A stretch of DNA of 64,000 nt from Hypericum androsaemum (GCA_963995505.1 OZ023180.1:18552689-18616688), one strand, 5' to 3'; shown: positions 49,012 to 60,915, numbered from the stretch's first letter. Numbers and translations: made by a program. Notes: generated by a model not told the origin, from the letters alone.

Positions 49012-49184
49012 CCATGTTCATTTTAATCCTGGGATAAATATAAAGAATAATTCCTAGAGTTTTTGACATGTATGATTTTGTGAGATTAAGATATGTTTGA
49101 AGCTAGCTAGACCTCTTTTGTGTTATAAATGAGTTAGGGTCTAGTGCCGGTCACATGACCCTGAAATTGGGTCGTGACAAGTAC

Positions 49185-50206
49185 ACTCGTTCAGAAACGA
49201 TAAAAGATTAAATAAAATAGACAAAGGAAAACTTATATCTAACGATCTATAGTAGCAGCTCCCGAGTGTTTAATTATATAAAATTGAAAGTTAGCTCAGA
49301 TCAACAGCTTAGCAATCGCCATATATTTAGAGATTTTTTTACCTTTTAAATTTTTTATATTATAAAAATTAGAAAAATATTTAGTCGAAATGTCACCAGA
49401 TAACAATTTCCATTTGATAGAATTTGTTACACCTCAAAGGTTTGGACTCTAGCCAATACAAACTAAACCACCATCAATGTAATATATGGTTAGAGCAAGT
49501 GTTTAGTGATTCTGAATTATAGAATTATTGAACAATATAAAAGCAACAATTCTCCCAAAAATATTTCATTAATTAATAAAGTTTGAATTAAAAACTTTTT
49601 AGTATTATGAAACATTAAACAAGATGATTATCTTGCTCCATTTTACTCCCCTATTGTCCTATCCAAACTAAAGGATCAAAAGTTGGGTGACAAGGAACTG
49701 GAAAATGAAAACCTTCGTAATGGTTCGCCTTCCAAATTAATGCAGAAAGTGTGTGGTGGTAGAATAAATAGTCGAATAATTATAGTGAAATAGCGACAAG
49801 CTGTCTCCTCTCCTCTCCATTTCTTTTTCTCGTTGGTGAAATAGAGATGGATAGACTACCTTTCAAAAATTTTATATGACTCAAATTTAAATTAGTCAAT
49901 ACCTAACTTATGAATACTAAGAGGTCTAAACAAAAGAAATAGAGATGGAGAGAGTCTATAAAGTTGAAGCACAGCAAGTTTTTCCTTTTCTCCCACTATA
50001 AATACCACCCACCCTCATTCACTCCTCTTGCATGTCATAGCTTTGCCTCCTTCCCACTTCCCTTGTGTTTCTTCTCTCTATAGCAAGTTATCCAAATAAA
50101 CCATGTCTTAACAGACACAAAAACCAATCAAGCAAGCAAGCAAACAAACAAACAAACAGAACTTCCCCTGTTTTTTGCTCTGTTTCCTTTTAATAGCACA
50201 CTCCAA
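49185..50206. promoter_or_regulatory. Promoter and 5' UTR region of the FANTASTIC FOUR gene
   Basis: A clear TATA box TATAAATA at 49997-50004 lies 203 bp before the ATG. CT-rich sequence and CAAGCAAGCAAACAAACAAA repeats (about 50128-50158) occupy the probable 5' UTR. Upstream to 49185 the DNA is AT-rich without recognised elements. Confidence 0.65.
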
Positions 50207-51046
50207 ATGTCATCCTCAAGTTACTGCCAAGGACTCCAGTCCTGCCTGGAACCCTCCCGCTTGGCTGGAACACGTGTTTTGAGGCTCAAATTGGCTCCAC
50301 CAAATTCCAACACCTACCCTCTTCCTCCTCCTCCTCCTCCCACTGAGAATGAGGAGGAACAACAACAACAACAACAAGAGCAGACGGGCGGGTGGAGCTT
50401 CCTCCAGTCTCTGTCTTCTGACGTCCATTCCTCCGTCCCCATTTACAACCCTCCTCCCATTAAGCGCTCCCCTTCGTTCCTCTGCGACAGGAGTCTGGAG
50501 ATGTGCACGGAGAGCTTGGGCAGCGAAACGGGGAGCGAAGTCAGCGAGGGAGCAGAGAAGATCGAAGAGAACATGGCCACTTTGGCCTTCCTCTCTCCGG
50601 AGAATGTTGGAGACTACACTCAAGGGTCCGGTTCGGAATCGGGTTTGGGCTCGGGACCAAGGAGAAGGAAGAACAAGTACAAGAGAAGCGTCACCTTCCC
50701 ACCCCCTTTGACATCCATTAGCGGGTCCTCGGGCGTCCAAGTGAGGCCTCACAGGGAAGGAGGGAGGCTGGTTTTGGAAGCAGTCTCTGTCTCCTCTTGC
50801 AAAGGGTATTTCCACGCAGAGAGAAGCAATGGGAGGCTCACACTCCGCTTAACCAAGGACTTTAACCATGAAAAAAAAGAAACAGAGGAGGAGGCAGAGG
50901 AAGAAGAAGAAGAAGAAGAAGAAGAAGAAGAAAAAGAAGAAGAGAATCGGGAAATGGCTGCTAGGCCTATTAGGAGGTGCAAGGAGAATGAGAGTGGAAA
51001 TAAAGGCTTGCTTAGTTGGGGAGAGCCATGTTGGGTGGCTACTTAG
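50207..51046 (+). CDS. FANTASTIC FOUR (FAF) domain protein, single exon, 279 aa
   Basis: Intronless, as is usual for FAF genes. Residues 98-110 read LEMCTESLGSETGS, a conserved FAF signature. The FAF domain spans about 163-217: FPPPLTSISGSSGVQVRPHR, then EGGRLVLEAVSV and KGYFHAERSNGRLTLRLT. An acidic Glu-rich tract follows (about 225-247, encoded by a GAAGAA microsatellite), and the C-terminus ends GEPCWVAT. A Gln tract lies near 52-57. FAF proteins are plant-specific nuclear regulators; in Arabidopsis they limit shoot meristem size, linked to WUSCHEL. The ATG at 50207 is supported by the TATA box 203 bp upstream. I cannot say which FAF paralogue this is. Confidence 0.9.
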   Translation: MSSSSYCQGLQSCLEPSRLAGTRVLRLKLAPPNSNTYPLPPPPPPTENEEEQQQQQQEQTGGWSFLQSLSSDVHSSVPIYNPPPIKRSPSFLCDRSLEMCTESLGSETGSEVSEGAEKIEENMATLAFLSPENVGDYTQGSGSESGLGSGPRRRKNKYKRSVTFPPPLTSISGSSGVQVRPHREGGRLVLEAVSVSSCKGYFHAERSNGRLTLRLTKDFNHEKKETEEEAEEEEEEEEEEEEKEEENREMAARPIRRCKENESGNKGLLSWGEPCWVAT

Positions 51047-51492
51047 ACCTCAAGCAAGCTTATTATTCTATTATTAGTGAACTATATTTTCTAGCTAGTT
51101 TTAATATTTTTATTATCCATTTCCCCGCATTTCTCTAAGGATTTTTACCAACGATTGGAGTGCTTAGATTGCGCTTGGAGGGGATTTCGTGGAATATGCT
51201 TTATGGTAGTTATTATCGTTATATTGGAATTTGCTCCTCTTCTTTGTCATATCACAGTACCCTCCAACTCTCTCCATCCACTGTCTTTGGGTCGTTACAT
51301 GCCATGATTTATTGTTTTCCCACTATGCCCCTTAAAAATGAGTAATATAAATATTATCACTCGATATATATAAATCATGGTAAAATTATTCGAGAACATT
51401 AGCGGTACCTTACCGACAAGGAGACATTAGTAAAAGGTTAGGCTCCAAATTACCATGGAAAACTAAAAAGTATGTGATGCAACACATACGTT
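51047..51492. other. 3' flank of the FAF gene
   Basis: Probable 3' UTR, then AT-rich intergenic sequence. Nothing else is seen. Confidence 0.5.
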
Positions 51493-51710
51493 CTAGGGAT
51501 GACAATTAGACCCTCATTCTAAAAGTCTACCCTGATCCAAATTCGAAGGGTCTAAAATTTATTGACTTTGACCGGGTCTAGACCCTAATCCTGCCCGAAT
51601 CCTGATATTTTAAAAAGATAAAGGCATGGGTATGGATCTATATGATCCTGCCCTGATCTTACCCAAATTTTTTAAATTAATAATAAAATAATATATATGT
51701 ATATTAATTA

Positions 51711-52640
51711 GGATAAATTACTCTTAGGCCCCTGGTGTTTGGTATATTTAAGGCTCGCCCCCTGTATTCCAGTAATCGATTAAAAACTCCCAAAAATTTA
51801 GTTTTATTATACTCTCAGGCCCCTCGCTGACGTCAGTGGTCAAGATATTATTTTATTATTACTGAAATGACCATTATACCCTTGGTCCGGTCATCTTCTC
51901 CGGTCATATTTTCGGCGAACAAAATTTTTCCGGCGAACAAAAATCAAAATCGAAAAAAAAATTCAGACCTAAAACGTGCCTCCTTCCTCTACCTCCTCTC
52001 CTTCGCTGCTAAGTACTCACTTCGTGTGGGTTTTGTGTATAGTTCGAAGAAGACCTCTCCTCAGTCGGTGGGAGTCCGGCGAGAGGCCTTGCAGCGGGTG
52101 ATGGGGCGGGCTGCTCGAGCTCCTCTCCAGGCTCTGAAACACGACCTTCCCAGAGGAGTTCGTGCAGAGAGTCAGCCGACACTGGCCTCCCCGCAGAGGA
52201 GCGAGCGCGCAGCTCGTCGGAGCCTGGTCTGGAGGTGGAGCCCCTCCTCGCCATCCGAATCTGGAAGGGGTCGGGGCCGAGTTCGGAGTCGAGTGACAGA
52301 CGGGAAGCTCGTCGTGGGGTCGTGGCTAGAGGACGATGAGGAGAGGAAGAGCCGGGAGGAGGCGATCGAGATCGACTCACAGTCGACGACGATGAAAGAT
52401 GGAGGGGTTCGCACGGTCCCGGCGTCGATGACGCGACGGTGATGTTTATTTTATTGTTTTTTAATTAATTTTTGTAAGGGTATATTAGTCATTTTATAAG
52501 AAAAAATGATTGATGACGTCAGCGAGGGGCCTGAGAGTATAATAAAACCAAACCTCGGAGAGTTTTTAATCGATTACCAAAATACATTGGGGCGAACCTT
52601 AAATATATTAAACACTAGGGGCCTGAGCATAATTTACCCT
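51711..52640. mobile_element. Long-TIR element with coding-like GC-rich cargo
   Basis: The arms GGATAAATTACTCTTAGGCC to about 51845 and the inverse from about 52505 share AATCGATTAAAAACTC, TTTTATTATACTCTCAGGCC and CCTCGCTGACGTCA. ATTAATTA flanks both ends (51703-51710 and 52641-52648). The interior 51960-52440 is GC-rich with two overlapping minus-strand frames (for example SADSLHELLWEGR and ESISIASSRLFLSSSSSSHD) that look like captured gene sequence, though I cannot name the source. Confidence 0.8.
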
Positions 52641-52676
52641 ATTAATTATTAGACATAATACCAAATTCTCAATTTT

Positions 52677-53025
52677 TTTGGTAGGTAAATATTCTTTATT
52701 AAAAAAAAAAGTTGAAAACAGAGGAAGCGCAAAAAGAAAAACAAGATATAGGGACCCGATATTTACATCAGTTACAATCTCACCCCGACCAAAACGTTCC
52801 CTCAACCTCAAGAGGTGAAGAAGAGGGACTTATAAATCCTTGTAGGCAATCAAGAAAGTGAGTAGCGATTGATTGTGAATGATCGAGGCATCCATCCAAA
52901 GGATCCACTCTTGGACATGAGAGAGCACAGAATGCAGGAGAAGATCATGACTGCACCTCGCCTTATTGAAGATAATACCATTACGAATTAGCCACAGGCC
53001 CCAAGTAATAGCAGCTAAAACCACG
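52677..53025 (-). mobile_element. 5'-truncated LINE
   Basis: The 13-mer AATTCTCAATTTT is repeated on both sides (52664-52676 and 53026-53038), a variable-length duplication typical of LINEs. The left side has the oligo-T (poly-A on the minus strand). The minus strand encodes AAITWGLWLIRNGIIFNKAR and then CSHDLLLHSVLSHVQEWILW, the C-terminal end of plant LINE reverse transcriptases. Confidence 0.85.
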
Positions 53026-53363
53026 AATTCTCAATTTTAACTTACCCAAATTCAACTTTTTTTGGATTTGCTTTTTTGGTTTCTTTGTATTGATATGTTT
53101 AATGAATGAAAATATCTCATTGCTATTTGAAAACTATTAAAAGATAATATAATTTTTTTAAATTAAATATTTTTTAAAAAAAATACGGACCCAAAGATCG
53201 TGTCCTGATCCTGCCCGAATCTTTATTTTTAAAGAGGATAAGGGTAAAGATTTGGGTCCACTATTTAAAAAGAAGGTAAAGATCTAGATCCACTATTTAA
53301 AAAGAGAGTAAGAATCTAGATCCCATAGATCCTACTCGAATCCTGCTCATTGCCATCCCTAAA

Positions 53364-54550
53364 TTATGTCCCTTCATGGAGGGAGGGCATAATCCTTTTC
53401 GTACAATTTGTTTCCCAGGGAAAGATTACCCAAATCTAAATCTGGGTTCCTCTTCAAAGATCCAAATGATGTTGGTCCCAGCCCTACTCCTACCCCTGGG
53501 TGCAATAATTATTAAGCTCATTAGCCATGGCAAATCAGAAGCAATATTCTCTTTTGACAGAAATAAAAAAAAGCTCTATTATTTACTAAAATTAATTTAT
53601 TATGATTCGGTGAATAACCTTGTTTTATGTATATTTAAAATAGTAAGTAACCACACAATATTAAAAATAAAAAATTCATAGGGATCCTTGTAATTGACAT
53701 TATATATCAGAAGGTCCAAATTAGTATACATCAGTCCCTCGTTTCAAAAATGTACATGGAAGTCCTTCTAGTTAGATTTTTTAGTTTAATTTCCTTAGCT
53801 TTTTTAACCTGGTATTCAAAGTAAAAAATTGTCGGGTTTTTTGTGGATGCGGTTATCCTAATAATTTTTTTGTAAGGCTTAACTTTTAAGTTCTTTTTAA
53901 GAAAATTCAAGTTTTAAATTTAACTTTACATATACCGTAAATTCAAGAAAAATAATATTTTAAAGATGTAACTCTTCGGATAGTTTCTTTTACATTTTCA
54001 AGATTCCGAATTCAGAACTTCCTAATTAAAATGTTACTTATTAAAAGAGTTGGAACAACTCAGAAAATTGATACTTTTGGACGCCGATGAAATTTTGTTA
54101 AAGCGGCTGCCCTTCCGAAATTTGAAGTACAGTATGAGGTTGGAAAGGAAAAAGTGGGATCTCAGTGACTATTTACGTACAACAGCAAATTAAGGTAACG
54201 CTAATGCAATTGAGGCGTACGACCGGAGGTACGAAATGACTTATAAAATGAAGGCAACAAAAAGAGGTCCAACGGACAACATCAGGCGAGAGCAACATGC
54301 AACTGATCTTCCCACACATGGCTATCCATGTGCTCCTATTCCTTACTTTTGCGCCTCATTGCACTTAACACGGTTTCACACAAATATCTATATGGCAATT
54401 TAGATTTCATGTTAGGATTGCATAGGGTGCAAAAAAAATTATTGATATGTCAATGACAAGTGGGATAACACAAGTAAATTGGGTTATTATGTGTTGTTTG
54501 GTTGTTAATTAGGTGAAAAACATATGTTATCTAGATAGAGAACTTAGAAT
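53364..54550. other. AT-rich intergenic
   Basis: No gene or complete element is recognised. Confidence 0.5.
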
Positions 54551-54886
54551 TATTGTTTTAAAAAATGACTCGGATCTGGAATTTCTCTCGTCCTCCGGAT
54601 CAACTGCTATGATCGGTCGGGCAGCCGGTCAAATCAGAGATTTTGAAACAAAAAAATGCACTATTTCTTATATTTAGCATTAAAATAGCAAATACTTATC
54701 ATTATTATCTAATTTTATTGCAAAATCATAATGGCAAGCATTAAAATATAATTTAATCACTTTCAAATTTTAATATATCTATTTTGTTTCAAAAAAAATT
54801 TTCCAATTGGAAAAGTCGGTGAACCAAAGACCAAATTTAGGGTGAAATTTGACCCTTCGCAGATGGACCAGATTTTTTAAAACTGC
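54551..54886. mobile_element. 336-bp MITE with 9-bp TSD
   Basis: ACTTAGAAT is duplicated exactly on both sides (54542-54550 and 54887-54895). The ends TATTGTTTTAAAAAATGACT and AGATTTTTTAAAACTGC are imperfect inverted repeats. No coding capacity; Mutator-like by duplication length. Confidence 0.78.
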
Positions 54887-55339
54887 ACTTAGAATCACAA
54901 ATTTGTGGTGTGTCAAAACGCAAAACCATGAGATAGTAAAATAGACTATAACATCTTTTTTTTTGTCGTGGATGAAAGATGAGAATGAGAAGATTTGATT
55001 TTTTTACGTGGATAATCCTTCTCCAATCTCTCCATTAAGCGAGGAGAGAGAGATTACATTTTTTTCTCTCGAATTATATCCTCGTTGAGAAAGTGGATTA
55101 GCTCTCAAGTTGAGCACTTGAATTGGGTTGGTCACATGGGCCAGAAGATTGGAAGTGGGTAACGTTCCGTTAAAAGAACAGTACGGTGTACAATCGTGGA
55201 GTTTGGGCATCCATACGTTTAAGGTTTCAACGCGGAGGGGGAGCATTCTGCGTTGGAGGAAAATGAGTACGATTTCAACAGGCACATGCATGTCGATGCG
55301 CAATGGGGTAACACAACTTGGTAGATAGATACTTGGGAG

Positions 55340-56700
55340 ATGATGTTGTCTGTAATGATTTATAAGGAGGTCCACTCTAGATTTAATATTGGGCAAATTA
55401 TCCTTATACACCGCAGAAGCTTTAACACGAATGTGTAGGATATTCATAACAAATAGTAACAAGAGATAGGAAGAATGATGACACACGACATACGTGGTTC
55501 GATCAACTGATCTATATCCAAAGGACCGAAATGATCACAACTATAATATGTGGAGATACATGGTACATATAAATCATAAGCGAGTGCTACACCTCGAGCC
55601 TATATCTCTACCTATACTACCATGTGCAATTAAGCCAAGACTGAAGCTTCTCTAAAAAAAAGCCAAGACCAAAGTCAAAGAACAACTATCTCCTACTCTC
55701 CTATTTATAGAGGACAAACCCAATATTCTTTACAATAAAAATTAGAGTTTTAAACCACTTGGAATTATGGAACAATTCCTAACAATCTCCACCTAGGACC
55801 GAATTCCAAAACCAATTGTCTTCTCAAGCTTCAACTGCTCATCTTTCACATCAGACCATCTTTACAGTGTGCCTCTTCCAATAAGCTCAATGCTCAATCA
55901 TATCATCCTCCCCAATCTAGAAAAATCTACCTCGAATAGAATTCTCCACAAGTATCTCAACAACATACACTCACCTCGGGTCTTCCACTATAAAGAACCA
56001 ACGGGACAGAAAAAATTGATATGTGCATAAACCGAGAGTCCCAACATGCTTAAATTTCATAGGCCATCTTCAATCCCATAAGCTCTAGCACAACCAACTG
56101 AGTATGATGTATTCTCACGGATAACTCTCAAACCATTTCTCAACTAACATAGCAAACTCCACCTCCACGGAAAACCTCCACCTTCAATGTGGACACCAAC
56201 CTATTTCAATCAAAAACAGGAGACGAGGACACCAGCTACATGACTTTATATCACCTTCGCGTGAACACATTCTGGATACCAATCTTGGATTTTTTTCTTC
56301 AGCTACATGACTTTGCATCACCTTCGTGTGAACACTTTTTGGACACCAATCTTGATGTTATTACACCTCACTCCACCATCCTCGTGGGCAACCAAGAGAT
56401 ACACTGCAAAATATGTGAGTCAAAACCAAATAGATACTTGTACCAAATCTCCGCCTTAATCGTCTACGAGTAACTAGTCCAAACAACGATCAAGGTCTCT
56501 GCACGATCCACCGATTGTTTCAATATGATACGACTACGCCATGGCCGATCAACCATGAACCCAAAAGGCCTGATAAATTCTCATGGAACAAGGGAGTCTC
56601 TAGAGAAAGAAGTCGCATAAAACTCCTCTAACCTAGGTTCTCCTATTCCATTTATTATTGCTTCTGATACACTACACCATCACCTGATTTTTAGCCTCAA
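55340..56700 (-). mobile_element. Possible copia LTR and 3' internal remnant
   Basis: On the minus strand AGGTGGAGAT (polypurine-like) abuts TGTTAGGAATTGTTCCATAA at 55784, the usual start of many copia 3' LTRs. The LTR would continue left through a leader-like TATAAATAGG block near 55700. To the right, 56200-56350 has a short duplication (AGCTACATGACTTT...CATCACCTTCG.GTGAACAC). I could not find the other LTR or coding regions. Confidence 0.4.
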
Positions 56701-57419
56701 CATAAACCTTATTTTTTTTAAACCACTTCCAACCAAATATCTACTATGCTGACTAATCAATGTTCGAAATGAGGCAAGAGTTTTGAATGGTAGGAAAACT
56801 CTCACAACTAATGCTTAACGCTATTGTGTTCCCAACAATTTAAACTCGAGACCTCTGGATAAAGTTAAAATATTTTTTCCTACTTCAGTTGTTTTGACGA
56901 ATCGGTTGCTCAAGACCTTTGATCCATTGGACTCGATGAAAAAATAGATCATCTCTTATGTACTTGTTGAAAATGACTATGATCTAGTTCATGGCCTAGT
57001 TGATATAATTGATTCTCTTGCTATCGTTTAACAGAGAAGACGCTGAGGAATCTGATTTTGCCAATCTATAAATAAAAAGACAGCAAAGGGAAGGGAAGAA
57101 ATTCTGTAAATCGCCTCACCACATTGCTCAACACGAAGCTCACATGAAAAAAGTAAGGAAAAATACATGAGTTCTTCTAGTTGGCATTGTTGAGAATGAA
57201 TTAATTAATTCAAATGTGGAAGTGTGTCCAACATAAAGGTGTCATAGACTTGGTCGAAGAGAATTTTTTTTTAATAAATAGAGTGAACTTTATTTTATAA
57301 AGGGATAGTTACATCACATTACAATGATGGAACTATTAGCTCCAAGTCGAAAACAAAAAGAACTATTGCGCAAGTATTGTAACAATTGACCTCTAAAATA
57401 TACCAAATTTTCTTTCGCC

Positions 57420-58520
57420 TAAACATAACCATTGTTAGAATCTGATTCGTCAAAAAATTGATTTGAATTTGTCTAGAGACCAATTGAATACGATTCAAGA
57501 TTTTTAAGTTCGTCGAACCAGTAAATTTGATTTGAATTCGACTCAAATTAATTCGTAATATGTACTTTTTTTAATATTAGTACTGATTTGAAAGTGGGAA
57601 AACCATAGGGAATGTGAAATGTGAATACCCCACCCCGTTTCCCGTGAAGTCCCATCTCTGGAAATCTTGACGGTCAGCGTCAGGCGACCAAGCTTTCTCA
57701 TTTCTTCTGAGGCAAGGGTGGGGCCCATTGTTGGGCCCCTCACCATTTTACTTTTTTTTGATTTTTTAATTTTTTTTATAAATTCAAATTTACTTCAAAA
57801 CACTATAAATAAACCCTCCATTCTTCAAAATTTACTCAATCCCATCTTAATTCTCTACTTCTTTTTATTGATAATTTGATCTATATAAATTCTCTCTCAA
57901 AGTTTACTAATTAACTATATTAGTCACTATTAGTCATACTAGTCATATTATTAGTCACATCTATTAAATTGTATTATCAAGTAGTGCAAACGAGACATTA
58001 ATGTCCATATACGAAACTCGGGAGGTAACATTAATGTCCAATGTATGCAACTCAGAAAATTCACTATTACACAATTTGACAATGTTAAAAAAGTTGCTAG
58101 TTGGGAAGCCGATATTGGAAGTTATGCATAGATTATGGTAACAAGTTATGCAACTCTAAAATAATGCACATAACTTTGGATTAGTCCAAGCACAAAATAT
58201 CAAATCATCCAGTTTCAAAATGCAAGATATAAAAATATCATCTTGTTTTAGCATTGAAAGCTAACGTACTCTAAATCAACAAATTGTGGTTTGTCTAAGT
58301 TTAATTTAAGATGTTGATTTATTTAACAACTTATTAAATACCAATTAAGATAAGAGGAATAAAATAAATATAAAAATATTATGGTAGTACAAACTCTAAT
58401 CCTAAGGCCTAACCTTGACAATAATCCTAACCCTAAGAGGAATTAATTCGAATATGGTTCAAGATTTTGATTAATTCAAATTCATTCGAATTCAAACAAT
58501 GATCAGATATACTTTCGCCA
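57420..58520. repeat. Dispersed repeat, inverted relative to 27300-27880
   Basis: Blocks such as TCCCGTGAAGTCCCATCTCT, TTATAAATTCAAATTTACTT and AATCCTAAGGCCTAACC match inverted versions in 27300-27880. Both copies are rich in GAATTCGAA-like dyads. Confidence 0.5.
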
Positions 58521-59458
58521 ACTAGTCCAAGAAAAGAATGAGTTACTGTTCACCAAAATCCATTGAAGTATTTACAATTTGACTCTTCAATCCTGTGTTT
58601 AATTTTATTTGATAAGTCAATCCTGTGTTTAATGACTCGTCATCAACTGATTCGTGTCTATCTCTGGATGGTCATTCCTTCTAAAGTTGTTAGAACCTAT
58701 TTCATTCTCACCTATTTAATTTTTGAGAAGTGATTGTTGTATTATAGCCATCAAAATGTACAATTAATATCATAGGTAGCCCGAATGAACAGTGTTTATC
58801 GTCCAAAATACAGGTTTAGTTTGAACAAAAAAAATACTAATGCTACATTTTAAAGGGGGAGACAAAATGTTGCATGGATAAGCTATGACGTGCATACGTG
58901 AAACATGGCGCTGATGGGGCGGGAGTCCCATTGCATTCATGATTCATGTTGCCTGGTGTAATTTTTGGGAGATGAATATATAAAATTAATCTATTTAGCA
59001 AAAACTTAATATTTCAATATAATTTAGGAGAAAGAAAATGAATCATATATCATTCATCATAAAATTGTGGTTGGGTAAAATTATAAACATTAGGTAAAGA
59101 AAATCATATTTGCGATGGGATCAACATTTGCGTGATGGTCCCAACCAAAGGGAATTCTTGTGGTATCGGAATCGTGTCACCCACTACAATCCTACGTGTT
59201 CCAAGGCGTTGCTCTCCACAAAACCCCTGCCTTTTGGAATCTTGCTATTTCCTTTTTCTAGTTGAATCGGTTCCCCAGTTGTCGTACGTGTGTAATCCAT
59301 GTCACCAACGTAATCCAATTTCTCGTCGTGAATCCAATAATCCACCGACGACTTCCATGGATGGACACTTCGTTACTTGTATTTATTGCTCGATGGAAGG
59401 ATTGATGGTTACTTCCGGCAAGGGGTATTAATACCCCCAACGCCACAAAATATATTAA
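58521..59458. other. Intergenic
   Basis: AT-rich, with a moderately GC-rich part at 59130-59430. No recognised gene. Confidence 0.5.
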
Positions 59459-59467
59459 TAGATTGAA

Positions 59468-60915
59468 GGGAAAAGTCCACTTTAGTACCTTGTAGTATCG
59501 CAAAAAATTAAGTTAGTGCTCTGTAGTTTAAAACGTATCAATCGAGTCAAACTTATTCCAATTAAAATCAATTAGAGGCCCGGGCAGCTGCCCGGACCCT
59601 TCCCGTCCTGCCCGAAGCTTGCCCGACCATCTGGACGGGCCACATCACCATTCGTTAATGTTGTGCCCCCCTGCTCCTTCTTCCCCAAGACCCAGAAATT
59701 TCTGAAATCTCCACTTACAAACAAAACGGAAATCTCCACTTAGGAACAATCAAGCGATGATGAGACAAGTACCCAGCACATCGACAGAGACCTTCACGAT
59801 AGAGAGTCCCGGCCGTCCCGAGGACTGTGGACGACGAGTTCATGTAGAAGACAGACATGGCTTGACTTGGGTTGTCTGGACGGGCTTTAACCTAGGCTAG
59901 AAGATGGGTCAAGCTCCGGGTGAGCGACAGTCGTGGCTGGCCTTGAGGCGGTTATGCAGATCGAGTCAGTCTTCGACTTTCCAGATCTGGCAGATGTTGG
60001 CCGTGATTGAACTGGTCTTAGCAACCCAAGTCTCGCGGATGTTGGTCAGGGCCAGTCGTCTTCCTCCTCCGGCGAGAGCTCTGCCACGCCTTCGATCTAT
60101 AAGACCAAAACCGCAACGGCCTGATCTCTGCCGGCGAGCTCCACCCGGTGGAACTAAATGCTTTTTGTGGTTCTTCAAGAACTTCAAGTCTTCCAAGGTT
60201 TAGAGGGAAATCGGATTAAGAAGATACTCTTTGAATTGTGTTTGTTACTTTAGCAACTGATATTTTATTGTCGTTGCAACAGACGCCCCCCTCCATTCCT
60301 TCCTCTCTTGACAGTTGCCACATCTTGATGAAGCGATTTTGTCCAATTATTGATGTGTTGATTTAATTAATTTGTTCAAGTCATTGATAAAAGGAAAAGT
60401 GATTCAATATTTTTGGTTGATTATTTGCTTGAGTTTCTGGATTATTGGTCAATATTCCATGGGTTGAAGGTGATGTTTTTTTTACGACGAAACCTTAATT
60501 TTCTGGGTTGAGAACTTTGTGGTCTTAGGGATTAAATCTGTAAAGCAATAGTGGCTTTTAATCAATATTTTTGGTTGATTATTGGATTTTGCAAAAAATT
60601 AACAAAGAAAATGGTGGCTTGAGGTTGCAGGAGAGGAAGGGGGCAGAGGAGAGAGAGAGAGGGAAGAGAGAGGGAAAGGGAGGGGAAGCGGGGAGAGAAT
60701 GGATGTACACATCGCGCCACATCATCAATGACTGCTGATGTGTATGGTCCAAATGGTCGGGCAAGCTTCGGGCAGGACGGGAAGGGTCCGGGCAGCTGCC
60801 CGAGCCTCTAATTGATTTTAATTAGAATAAGTTTGACTCAATTGATACGTTTTAAACCACAGAGTACTAACTTAATTTTTTGCGATACTACAAGGTACTA
60901 AAGTAGACTTTTTTC
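59468..60915. mobile_element. Second GGGAAAAGTCCACTTTAG-ended element, 9-bp TSD, GC-rich cargo
   Basis: TAGATTGAA is duplicated exactly on both sides (59459-59467 and 60916-60924). The arms (59468 to about 59670 and about 60712 to 60915) are inverted and closely resemble those of the element at 3008, including TTATTCCAATTAA, GGGCAGCTGCCCGG and CCACATCACC. The interior is different: a GC-rich coding-like region at 59750-60200, then AT-rich DNA and a GAGAGAGGGAAGAG purine stretch near 60630-60700. No transposase is present. Confidence 0.87.

Larger units (their letters stand above)
41574..49179. mobile_element. Inverted-repeat element with TG...CA ends and 5-bp TSD, twice interrupted
   Basis: The element starts TGTCACGACCCAATTTC and ends GAAATTGGGTCGTGACA. 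The left arm (41574-41961, about 388 bp) is inverted in three pieces at the right: 43798-43871, 47714-47867 and 49021-49179. The pieces are separated by a copia element and a MITE that each duplicated their own target. The outer flanks are AGTAC on both sides (41569-41573 and 49180-49184), a perfect 5-bp direct duplication. TG...CA ends with 5 bp are typical of retroviral-type integrase, yet the arms are inverted rather than direct. The interior has no ORF but three diverged ~190-bp repeats. The total length without insertions is about 2.6 kb. Confidence 0.82.
51493..53363. mobile_element. AGGGATGACAAT-ended non-autonomous element, interrupted twice
   Basis: The ends TAGGGATGACAAT and ATTGCCATCCCTA are inverted, and both sides carry CCTGCCCGAATC/GATCCTGCCC and GGGTCTAGATC-type repeats. 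The middle is occupied by a second long-TIR element (51711-52640) and a 5'-truncated LINE (52677-53025). No target duplication is found for the outer element. Similar AGGGATGGCAA-ended elements are widespread in plants. Confidence 0.65.

Noticed and set aside
50216..50815. Antisense frame of 199 codons across the FAF gene
   Set aside because: The sense frame has the full FAF domain; the antisense frame has only low-complexity composition.
55004..55486. 160-codon minus-strand frame
   Set aside because: No recognisable domain, and it overlaps a probable LTR.
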